Source: Daphnia carinata (lineage: Eukaryota > Arthropoda > Branchiopoda > Diplostraca > Daphniidae). From it: a stretch of 64,000 nucleotides of DNA. Of the stretch, positions 20,795 to 30,684 are shown in pieces (within the stretch, counting starts at the first letter, position 1; each line of letters starts with the position of its first letter). Made by a program: the position numbers and the translations under genes. A model generated the notes under the pieces. That model did no database searches. It was not told the origin of the DNA and saw only the letters and a program-made list of their open reading frames with translations. The stretch spans positions 6,200,367 to 6,264,366 of the forward strand of contig NC_081339.1 in NCBI RefSeq assembly GCF_022539665.2. The letters run 5' to 3'.

Positions 20795-22454
20795 CTACCG
20801 GTTGCATCCGGCGACGTTACCTGGCCAATCGCATACATTGACCGTTGGTCCATACACCAATCCTTCGCTACAGATCTATAAGAGAAGTTAAACGATCGTG
20901 AAAATCAACCCTCATTCAAGAGATATCATCCACTTACAAAACTATAATCGCGGCCATCAGAGCACCTGTAAAATGTTCTTGAACAACTGGCTAATGGATC
21001 CGGATAATATCCGTCCTCTTTTCCTGCACAAGTGAACGTTGGAGCCTTACTGGTTTTACTGGCTTCACTGCTGGCTGACGTACTGCTGGCTGACGTACTG
21101 CTGGCTGACGTACTGCTGGCTGACGTACTGCTGGCCGACGTACTGCTGGCCGACGTACTGCTGGCCGACGTACTGCTGGCCGACGTACTGCTGGCCGACG
21201 TACTGCTGGCCGACGTACTGCTGGCCGACGTACTGCTGGCCGACGTACTGCTGGCCGACGTACTGCTGGCCGACGTACTGCTGGCCGACGTACTGCTGGC
21301 CGACGTACTGCTGGCCGACGTACTGCTGGCCGACGTACTGCTGGCCGACGTACTGCTGGCCGACGTACTGCTGGCTGTCCCTTCAGTGGTTTGAACTGTC
21401 GTGGCATTTACCCATGGCGATGTCACACCGGAATATTTACGGATAAAATTCAGTTGACTTGTGACACGCGTGAACAAGATGGGCTTGTTACTTCCACTGC
21501 CAGTTGAATCCTCAACTTTGCCGGCCACTCCGAGGACAAACCACCGGTCCAATTCTTGGTTGTAATAATTCATTAGTGATCCACATCCAACCTTTTAGCA
21601 GCCAATTTCGATTAAAAATTTCAATTAATGTTTTTAAACAGTAGATTCGGCAATTACATTTTGACGGCTGATGGATGCATCAGTACAGATGACCCTGTCA
21701 CCGGAAAATGGACCTATCCCAGCCTTTTTTTGGCACTGGTCATCTGTCCCAAATGAAGACAAGACGGTGGTTTCCGATTTGTATAAAATTAAATTCTTTG
21801 CAGAATCATTGTATTGGCCCCATCCAGTGAGCACAACAGATTCGTTCACGTAGTCGCTGATGAATGGTAGACAAATGGGTTGGACATAATCTGTGAGCAA
21901 CAGTAGGTGATAACGTTTCGAAATAACAATGATCTAACGATTAATTTTACCTGTTAATTTAGCAGGTTTTGTCAGAGTGATGATGGCAATGTCATTTTCC
22001 ATCAGACTTCCCGATCCTGCTGGAATCACGATCGTTTTCCAATCGACAATTTGAGTTGAGTTGCTGTCTGCCTGCATTCCATGGAAGCCTAATGTAATCC
22101 TGGAAATGCTATTCAGTCTGTTCTCCTTGTGAACGCAGTGAGCAGCCGTCAGAACATGTAAATCGCTTATTAGTGTGCCACTACAATTAAACCATTCATC
22201 GCCATTTTGCTGGAGAAAAAGATGAACCATCCATGGGAATTCTCCAGGTTCTGCCTCGTTCCCCGACTCCATCGGGAATTTCGATTTACCACATTCGACT
22301 TATGGTAAAGGTCGAACGTTTGTTTTAAAACTATTTGAGTGTACAAACAATTACAAAATTCATTTTTACCTTTTTGCTGCTGGCTGCGGTTGAATACCAA
22401 ACAAATGATGAGACTCTGAAGGTAAATCTGAATAAGAGTGAGATGTTTAACCAT
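20795..22454 (-). CDS. Serine protease homologue with long Ser/Thr repeat linker and C-terminal chitin-binding domain, copy 2
   Basis: Five exons on the - strand: 22454-22370, 22298-21951, 21890-21658, 21591-20938, 20875-20795 (466 aa). A signal peptide is followed by an S1-fold domain: GEFPWMVHLF, LTAAHC (His82) and ENDIAI (Asp131) are kept. The catalytic-serine loop reads VGCGSLM where GDSGGPL is expected, so the nucleophile is lost. The S1 domain ends with LDRWFVLGVAG and LFTRVTSQLNFIRKYSG. A linker of about 20 ASSTS repeats follows, then a CBM14 domain (FTCAGKEDGYYPDP, FYRCSDG, VCDWPGNVAGCN). Exon order and phases match copy 1, except that copy 1 has one extra intron within the domain. 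Probably an extracellular chitin-anchored pseudoprotease. Confidence 0.85.
21066..21372 (-). repeat. 15-bp coding tandem repeat (Ser/Thr linker)
   Basis: About twenty copies of CTGGC(C/T)GACGTACTG on the + strand encode ASSTS on the - strand. The inner copies are identical; the first few at the left carry T instead of C at one position. Low divergence indicates recent expansion or gene-conversion-like homogenisation. Confidence 0.9.
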
Positions 22455-23401
22455 CCTTTTTCTATAGATTGCACGTTAAACTGTTTGAGAAGGAACAAGT
22501 TGTAATGACAAAAAGTTTTGCATACCGGCCTTTTTGTATTTTTGCTTGAAAATGCAAGTGGTGGATGGGGCATCTTTATTTTTAGTTGACGCTATGTAAC
22601 AAAGAAGATTTTTACACCTGATTAGATAACGTTCAGCGACGTTATGGCTCAGGTAAGTATTAATGAACTGTGCACCGACAAAGAGGATTGTGAAACTATC
22701 ATTTTATTCATTCTATAGGATCGCTTGCACGTTCTTCAAACAACTATATCGTGACGTGCATTATCCGTTAACGTACATTACCGTATTATATGATTACCCA
22801 GTTGAAGAATTCCACAATTAAAAGGTAAGTCCCGATAAGCGTTTCATCGATAGATGCCACGGAATTAAGCATGTAACAACTTAATAATGTTGAAATCCAA
22901 CTTTCATTGCCCTAATGAAGTAAGGCAGGGCTTGCACAGTAGAATGCGAGCATCAAAACTGGAACATCAGCGGGGAAATTTGTGATCAGGCGAGGAAGAG
23001 GTAATTCCCACGAACACCTTCAGATGTGGTTAATCCTCTATGCAAACATAGGTCTAAAGCATGCATCGCTTTGTTGCTTTACGAAGCAATATAACTTAGT
23101 GACGCCTTTTCTTTAAAAATGACGTGTGTTAGTTAAAATCGACACTGTCGGCGATGAATAAAACATGTGTACACTGTAAAAATGAAAAAAAGTACGAAGA
23201 TTATCAGTATCACTTAGTCATATTTTATGGTCCTTTGAGAATGATTATATCTAATGGTTTAATTTATGTAGGTGCAGTCAACAACTCAACGGTCAAAATG
23301 TGAAGCAAAACATTTATTACCGAGATAAAATGAAGCCGGACGATGACGGAATCGCAAAGATATGTACTTGATCGATCAACATTAAGGTTTTAAGCATCGA
23401 T
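22455..23401. other. Intergenic, no gene recognised
   Basis: It lies between the 5' end of protease homologue copy 2 and the 3' end of the mucin-like gene. Only short frames are present, with no signal, domain or splice support. Confidence 0.4.
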
Positions 23402-24695
23402 TTAAAGTGACAGTAAAAGGCTTAAGCAAAAACTAAATGAAACGAGGATTGACGGTAGAAGAGTAAGTGGCTGACTGGCAGAGGACGGAAGGGATGTACT
23501 AGTACTCGGGATTGTGCTCGTACTAGCAGGCGACGGTGTACTGCTCGTCGTGATACTGGGCGTAGTTGTACTGGGTGTGGTTGCAGTACTGGGCGTCGTT
23601 GTCGTACTAGATGTCGTTGGTATCCCCGTCGTAGTGCTGGGCGTTGTTGGTGTCGCCGTCGTAGAGCTGGGCGTTGTTGGTGTCGCCGTCGTAGAGCTGG
23701 GCGTCGTTGGTGTCGCCGTCGTAGAGCTGGGCGTCGTTGGTGTCGCCGTCGTAGAGCTGGGCGTCGTTGGTGTCGCCGTCGTAGAGCTGGGCGTCGTTGG
23801 TGTCGCCGTCGTAGAGCTGGGCATGGTTGGTGTGTCCGTCGTAGAGCTGGGCGTCGTTGGTGTCGCCGTCGTAGAGCTGGGCGTCGTTGGTGTCGCCGTC
23901 GTAGAGCTGGGCATTGTTGGTGTGTCCGTCGTAGAGCTGGGCGTCGTTGGTGTCGCCGTCGTAGAGCTGGGCATTGTTGGTGTGTCCGTCGTAGAGCTGG
24001 GCGTCGTTGGTGTCGCCGTCGTAGAGCTGGGCGTCGTTGGTGTCGCCGTCGTAGAGCTGGGCGTCGTTGGTGTCGCCGTCATAGTGCTGGGCGTTGTTGG
24101 TGTCTCCGTCGTAGAGCTGGGCATCGTTGGTGTCGCCGTCGTAGAGCTGGGCGTCGTTGGTGTCGCCGTCGTAGAGCTGGGCGTCGTTGGTGTCGCCGTC
24201 GTAGAGCTGGGCGTCGTTGGTGTCGCCGTCGTAGTGCTGGGCGTCATTGTGGTACTGGACGTGGTACTAGGCGTTACCGTGGTACTGGACGTGCTTGTGG
24301 TACTGGGTATCGGGGTTGACTCCGTCGTCGTACTGGAAATGGTTGTTGTGTCGGTCGTGGGACTGAATGCCGTGATTATCACGGTCGTAGTACTAGACAT
24401 CGTCGTTGGGGACGTTTCCGTTGAAGAACTACTGGGATCGTCAGTAGCCTCCTGCAAAGCACAAGACACAAATGTAGCCATACAACCTTTCCTGTTCCTC
24501 TTAAACCGTGTTTACCGGGATCCGAAACGTCATTACCTTGGCTTGGAATTTTATGAATGTTAGTGGCTCCTGGTCAACGAAATCTTGAGCATCAATCGGC
24601 GAGGCCAACGTTATTGAACACAAACTCAAAATAGCCATGGCTACGACACTTGTAGTGAGGACTGACGATTTGCAAAAGAAAGAAAAGGTCGCCAT
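23402..24695 (-). CDS. Mucin-like Thr/Ser/Pro repeat protein with signal peptide and hydrophobic C terminus
   Basis: Two exons: 24695-24537 and 24451-23402, phase 0, for 402 aa. The N terminus contains a hydrophobic signal (about residues 14-32: TSVVAMAILSLCSITLA). A short acidic region follows (DAQDFVDQEPL), then about 300 residues of Thr/Ser/Pro, the core being about twenty decapeptide repeats of PSSTTATPTT. Dense Thr/Ser predicts heavy O-glycosylation. The C terminus ends in a hydrophobic stretch (LLPSILVSFSFCLSLLLSL) without a basic tail, typical of a GPI-anchor signal. Role: probably a membrane-anchored mucin at an epithelial surface. A TATA box lies at 24765-24771. Confidence 0.8.
23641..24240 (-). 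repeat. 30-bp coding tandem repeat, about 20 copies
   Basis: The + strand unit is GCGTCGTTGGTGTCGCCGTC followed by GTAGAGCTGG. The period is exactly 30 bp over about 600 bp. Variant units (GCATTGTTGGTGTGTCCGTC type) alternate with standard ones in a regular way around 23820-24000, so multi-unit blocks have been copied. Confidence 0.9.
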
Positions 24696-24764
24696 TTTCG
24701 GTTATGGTCGGCTATCGAGAACCAAAGTTGTTCAAGAACTGTCTGAGAAATTCCAACCCAGGTG

Positions 24765-24771
24765 TTTTATA
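24765..24771 (-). promoter_or_regulatory. TATA box of the mucin-like gene
   Basis: TATAAAA on the - strand, 70 bp upstream of the ATG at 24695. Confidence 0.5.
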
Positions 24772-24898
24772 CGTACACGAGTTGACTTTCAAGCCAACAT
24801 CTAGTGCTATCTTTCCTATGCAAGTGTTGACATACCACGTTGAAGCATGGTGTGGATTTTTAAGTTCTAACATGGTATCCTGTTGCCATTGGTCAATG

Positions 24899-24948
24899 TA
24901 ACAGGATTATAGATCAGATAAGCTGATTCCCAGCTTATAATCCTGTTA
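24899..24948. repeat. Perfect 13-bp inverted repeat with 24-bp spacer
   Basis: TAACAGGATTATA at 24899-24911 and its exact reverse complement TATAATCCTGTTA at 24936-24948. No transposase or target-site duplication is evident. Confidence 0.7.
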
Positions 24949-26894
24949 TGGGGTGTTTAAAAACTTGGACGTTTTTGTCGGATCAAAGGTTCTCTTACAC
25001 CGGCTTTTAATGCAATAAAATATCCCAGTTTATGGACTAGAACAGATAACATAATCTTTGAGAGCATTTGCCTATTAATTTTGCAGGATGTCTCAGTCTT
25101 TTGTGGTTTTCACGTGGACATTTCAGTGAAAAGGGCAAATAAAGTGACGTAACTTCAACGTCAATTCAAGTATAACTTCAGGGTTAAGCCGACATCAACA
25201 AGGAAAAAGGACAGGCTAAAAATTCCATATCAATGATAAAGGAATTGTGCAAGAAACTAGACTTGTCCTGCATGGACACTCTGGAACTATCGAATCATAG
25301 AAGACGACTCTCTGATCCAGCTGCTGCTAGATTTAATGATCGCACTATTGTCCCCACAGATGGCAGCCGATCCACAGTATATCTACGTACTATTTATGTT
25401 TTATACAGGTTATATGACACAAGTAATTAACAGTAATGTATAAATGTATATTAGCTATGATTTTCTATATCTATAATTCAACTTAAATGACAATCTAGAG
25501 ACAAACATAAAATTCATGGAATAGCAGTTGCCGAAACCATTTTCTCATCCCGCTTTTTTTCATCCATGATGGCCGACTTTAGAGCGTCGACCAATGGGAT
25601 TTCGACTTTCGACAGGAAAGGGTGAGTAAGCAAGCAGGCATTGAGGCAAAGTCAGAGAGCAAATGGTTCTTCAATTCGTTTCATCTCTCAACGAAGCTCC
25701 ACGTCTGATGCAATTGAAGAGTAAAATCTTGTCCGAATACTGAAACATATTCCTATTGTATACAGAAGGAGTTTAAAACCTTGACGAGAAAGAAAAGGTA
25801 ATTTAAGTAATGCAAGTGAAGTGTAGCTGTGTAGGTTACGCGAACTACGTTTAGTCCTGCTTGATACACGTAGTACTTACTGAAATTCAAAAGCGCGTTT
25901 CATATTTGAAATGGATTTGATTCGCATGAGATTCTAAATTTTCCAATCCAATTTTTGATGAGATACCTATTGAAATTCCGAACTCCTTTGATGACTAGGA
26001 AAATTCAGTTGGTACGCCATTGCAAAGCAGTATTTCCCTGCGGACCAACTGAGTACTAAAAATTATTTATCCCTTTCCCGCCAATTCCGAATTTCAGATT
26101 TTGATTAGCTTTTATTCTCAATCGATTTACTTGTATTGAAGCATCATGTCCTAAACCCAAAAGCTTACCAAAACGTTACATCTGACCTATGAAAATTCCA
26201 GTCTTATTGCTTGCGGCCTTCCAGTTTTCAGCCTTTAACCTAGACATATTTCGAACACGAAAGACCAACAAAGAACGTGGAAACGTTTGTCGTATTCGTA
26301 ATTTCGAAAATATATTCCCATTAAATTTGTAGATCTTTTGCATGAAGGACAACACATTACAGAATGAGGAACATTGGAGTCGTTCATTGAAAGAAAACAA
26401 GGGACAAGTTGGGATTTAAGAACCCTTGTCATAAAATTGAAGGATTCTCTCAAAGCGTAAGATTGTACACAGTACAAAGTAAAAATTTCTCCAGTGGGAG
26501 TCGAAGATGATTTTAAAATTGTATTTTGTAATGTACTGAACCAATGCTAACTGTAATATCCATTGTTCTCCAAATAGCAATCAAGATATTTCTGTCGAAA
26601 GTGATGGAATGTCTGTGTTATTTAAATCAGTTTCTTTTACTGTTTCCATTTTAATTTCTTGTACTGCTGCGATTTAATTCACATTTGATCTTCTATTTCT
26701 ATTGTTTTAGGCAATTTTGCTGTTTTCATCTGATAGTTTCCTACATCTAAGTGACATCACTCAATGATTCCGTTGCATTTTCAACGACAACGTTCATTCT
26801 CGTCAAGAGGTTCGGGGTTCGTTTCAATTGCTCCTTCGTTTCTGTAAACTCCACATTAGAGTTAAATTTCAGCAAAATGAATGTCTAATCACTG
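24949..26894. other. Intergenic, no gene recognised
   Basis: AT-rich sequence with short open frames on both strands (for example 25233-25430 + and 26176-26477 -). None has a signal peptide, domain or convincing splice borders. Confidence 0.4.
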
Positions 26895-27116
26895 TTATAT
26901 TTTTATACTTCTCAATTCCTTCAGGCATGGTGAGGTGAATGCACCGAACACTGGAGGCACACGTGCCAGGACGTCCTTCAACTCCTTGTTGGCCTGGGAC
27001 TGTGTCCTGGCGTGATTGCAGCAAAGGAAGGAAACGATGGGCTTGTCGTTGGCTCAGTCTGTCGGCATTTGAGCAGAACCGACACTGACCTTCAGACCCG
27101 CTAGGGCGAAAATAAC
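26895..27116 (-). pseudogene. Secreted-protein fragment interrupted by an in-frame TGA
   Basis: The - strand frame from 27116 reads VIFALAGLKVSVGSAQ, a signal-peptide-like start. It directly follows a GCAG acceptor, as in genes here whose signal peptide begins in a microexon. The frame continues MPTD, then TGA, then ANDKPIVSFLCCNHARTQSQ and KELKDVLARVPPVFGAFTSP to a TAA stop at 26895. Residues on both sides of the TGA look protein-like in the same frame. A decayed gene is likelier than readthrough or selenocysteine. No start exon was identified and the family is not recognised. Confidence 0.35.
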
Positions 27117-28749
27117 CTGCAACTGAGAAGGTAAAATAATGTAGGACTACTATTGTTAGAAGAACAGGTTTTATGGTCTAAGTTGGAGTTTAGTCTAAAT
27201 GAATTAAGCATAAGGTGGGGCTGTTTACTAAGATTTGCATAGTAGCTGTTGAGTTTTGATTGCTGCATGTGGGCGATCGGAAAGGTATCTATTAAGTGAA
27301 CTGATTGTCGAAAGTCGATCGATTGTTACCTTTATATACTATCCATTTTTGATGTTATCAACTGCTCATTCGTGTGGGAATCTGCTTTCTTTAAATATCG
27401 TTATCGACAGTCACAACTTTTTTAGCGTTTCATCGTGTATCGTTGCGCAAAGGATCTCAAAACGCAGATCTGTTCCAGTTGTATCTGATTTTGAAATTTT
27501 CCTTTCTAATGGTAATAAGATAGATATCTTAGAGGGGCGAAAAAAAGAAGAGAGTAGTAGACCCGCCGTGTTGAGAACAACAGTACATTAATCCAGTCAA
27601 ATCTAGGTTTGGAAAAGTAAGACGTAATACCCACAATATCTCAAAAATCTGAAAAAGCAACTTGTCATCTGTCGAGTACCGTTTCGTGTGTCGCCACAAT
27701 GTGTTCAACGCAGTGACCCTTTTATACAATAATACGCAGTTGGCTTGAAGACAATTAATGTCGAAACAGTCCCAGAGTATGTGTGCAGTGTGTCTAACCC
27801 GATTACACGCAATAAGGAAAAACAAATAGGTTCTTAAGTGTATTCTTGTGCCACCTCGTAAAGTTACCTAGAGCTAAATAGCTATCTGATATCTAGAACT
27901 GGATGTGTTGGGTCATGGAGAACGCCTTGTTAATTGGTAACTGCTTTTATTATGCAGGAAATCTAGAAGGATGTTGATAGGGTGTGTGATGAACGTTTTT
28001 TAATCATAGTAACATCATTTGTGAAAAACTATTTTGGTTTCCAACTGAAGTTGCGTTGGTGTTAGTTCGGTTAAAATCTGTCCGTTGGTCGGAAGTAAAT
28101 GTTTTAAGCTTTTGTATCAATTTAGTAGAACGCTTACAGTAAATAATTTATTGCTTTATGCTCGTCTTTATTGATACTTTGATAGTAATTGATGTAGAAA
28201 ATCTAATTCTTTCAATGTCTTGATTTTTTTTATATAAAGCCAAGAGCACCACCCAGTGATTAGAAGCGACTGTAAGAGCCACCCTTTTTAATTCCCTGCT
28301 GAAAACGTCAAGTCATGAGGCTGATATTTGGGATGGAAACGGAACTACGTCGGAAATCTACGTGGGATTTCACAACTTTTGGAATTCATCGTATGGAATT
28401 TGAGATTTGACGCCAAATCGGTAAGTCCTTTACGTTTCAGAATGTTAAGGGTACTCGAGTTTCAAACCCATTATGGCATCGACGTGTTAGCCTAAACAAG
28501 CGAAAAGCGTTGGTGGTTGCTGCTTTGCGGACTCTTTTAAAATTTAAGAATTTGAAGTAGAAAAGCTCCGCATATCAGTTTATTTATGTTTTTCACATCG
28601 TTGTGTGAGTTTGATTTGCCAAACGACAAATGGTATTTATAGTAGGGAATCAGGGATTCTTTTGTGTAATTATTAATACGTACGTTGTGAAAATCTCGAA
28701 AACGATAGATTGCTGGTTTACCCATTTCATAACTGAAATCGATGGGTCT
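27117..28749. other. Intergenic, no gene recognised
   Basis: It has only short frames (27256-27591 +, 27529-27825 -) without splice or domain support. Confidence 0.35.
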
Positions 28750-28947
28750 AGATGTTTGTTTTTGCCAAATGCTCAATTTTAGGTCGAAACATTTATTGTT
28801 GTAATGAAATCTCAGCTCAACGTACTCAGCTATGTGTGTATTACCTGTAATCGCAGCTATTGTCTAACAAAACGTATCGATAAATAATTGAATTGCGGCC
28901 TTTTTCAAGTCGTAGCGCCTCAGTTTGTAAATATCAACATGATCTTG

Positions 28948-30597
28948 CTACAGATCCTCGTCGAGTAGTAAACCAACAAAATTTGTAAAATGATAGGCTG
29001 CGTCCTCGTGGAGCTTGCCTTCCGACAATTTGAGTCTGATTTGGTCGCCTTTGCTCAGGCGTAACGTTGACTGGAGAGAGTAGGTCTCGTAGTTGCCGTC
29101 AGTGGCATAAGCTTCTCCAACTCTGAACCAGTCGCCATCTGGCGCCACCTTCGTCTCCAAATCGACCCGCGCTTGGCTAGTTGCAAAGCTTACACCCGAA
29201 TAAGCAAAGAAATATGTTCCCGGGACGGGAGCGGTGAAGATTCCCGTTAGTTCCATGGCTTCACCCACGTTCGTCCGTAATTTCTCAAATGGAATGATGT
29301 TAAGTGCGTCGAATTTAGAATTTCGTTGAGCGTGGAAGTAAACACGTTTGGTTTTCGTGTCGACGATGCCAATCCATGTCTCGAAAGCTGCGCGCCGTAC
29401 AACTTCATTTGTAGTTACATTTGTCGACGTTGAATTTGTTTGTTTTATCAAGGCCAACGTTACCTGCATCGTCGTTGGGTTTCGTGAAGTCGCAGTAGAC
29501 GCTTTCCACCTGCTTGTTTCCCATGAAGGAAAAGATGCCGCTCTTTTGGTAACCCAATGACTTGAGGTCGGCGCAAGAACTGGGCACCTTGCCCATCGTC
29601 GTTGGGGTGGTACTCACTTGGAGGTACATAAGGAGGTGCAAATGAAATGACTTGTTTTTCGTTATTGTTTGTTATCAATTTGGATTTTTACTAGCCAAGT
29701 TTCTGGTTAAATCATTCAGCTTTATCTTTTGTCCAGCCATATCGGTTGTTAGGGTATTGATAACAGCCGTAAGCATTAGGCAGTTGCAAAGTCTGGCTGA
29801 CGCTTTTGCCTTGATACGAATGTACAAGAAACGTTCGATTCACCAACAAAATGCTTTGCAATTGTCAGCACAAAGAATCTTATTTACCTTGCCTTCAGAG
29901 TCCCTAGTGACATTATGAAATGGAGTTGCGAGGAGCGCCGCTTGGATTTTGATGTCATTTACCTTTTGATCGTTGACTGTGAAATGACGAAGAAAGCACG
30001 TGAATTGACGCGAGTGTTTAGCCACAACTGCTGTTTTTACCGTTGGACTGGCTCTTCGATTCTTCCGTCAGTTTTTTCATTTGAGCTAATTCGGTTTTCA
30101 AATTGGACACAGCTTGCGTCATCTCTTTCTTGACGTTTTCGACCTTGACGTTCGTTTCTGCCAAGCGTTTGGACATGTCTGTCAAATCTTGTGTCACCCC
30201 TTTCTTGGCGTTTTCAACGTCCGCTAAGCGTTCAGAAATATCTGTCGAACAAAGTTGATGCTTCTTGTTTGAAAATGAATTATGTTGCGTGTCATACCTT
30301 TGAGTTCTTGTAGCAAGAGAGAAATCACGGCATCACGTTGCGGCAGAAGTGGATCATTTTGATAAAGAACGGGCGCCATTGGTTGAGTCGCGATGATTTG
30401 ATGGTTGTAAAAATAGTAGGGCGTCGATGGCAATGTTGTTTCTTTGGGCCAGACTTGAGCACACACAGAACATGCCATTAGAACGCAAAGGGTGAAAACA
30501 GCCTTCAAAACCGAATCAGTTGGCCGAATAGGAAGAATTAGACAATAAAAGCTGCTGTTGGAGGGAGACGACTCAAAATGTTTACCAAATTTTTCAT
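28948..30597 (-). CDS. Secreted coiled-coil C1q-domain protein, copy 1
   Basis: Seven exons on the - strand: 30597-30586, 30502-30298, 30241-30041, 29976-29888, 29809-29692, 29616-29464, 29387-28948 (405 aa). A microexon (MKNL) plus AVFTLCVLMACSVCA forms the signal peptide. Next come a Pro/Tyr-rich stretch (TPYYFYNHQ) and a heptad-rich stalk (ERLADVENAKKGVTQDL). A cysteine segment follows (SSCADLKSLGY...VYCDF) resembling the start of fibrinogen-like or collagen C-propeptide modules. The last exon is the C1q globular domain (WIGIVDTKTKRVYFHAQRN, GIFTAPVPGTYFFAYSG, LRLSKGDQIRLKL, FVGLLLDEDL). Family knowledge: C1q proteins trimerise and act as pattern-recognition lectins. A TATA box lies 80 bp upstream. 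Confidence 0.85.
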
Positions 30598-30676
30598 GCT
30601 GACGAAAGCGAAGTGAGACGTTTCTTTGCAGATGCTCTAGTCTCCGCCGATGATGATTCCAAGGCTTTTCCTCTCC

Positions 30677-30684
30677 CTTTTATA
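30677..30684 (-). promoter_or_regulatory. TATA box of C1q copy 1
   Basis: TATAAAAG on the - strand, about 80 bp upstream of the ATG; conserved at 35122-35129 in copy 2. Confidence 0.55.

Noticed and set aside
21032-21446. Long + strand and alternate - strand frames across the 15-bp repeat
   Set aside because: A 15-bp repeat keeps every frame open. Only the ASSTS frame connects to the S1 and CBM14 exons.
23514-24563. 349-codon + strand frame across the mucin repeat
   Set aside because: Antisense of a 30-bp repeat; it lacks splice and signal context, while the - strand has both.
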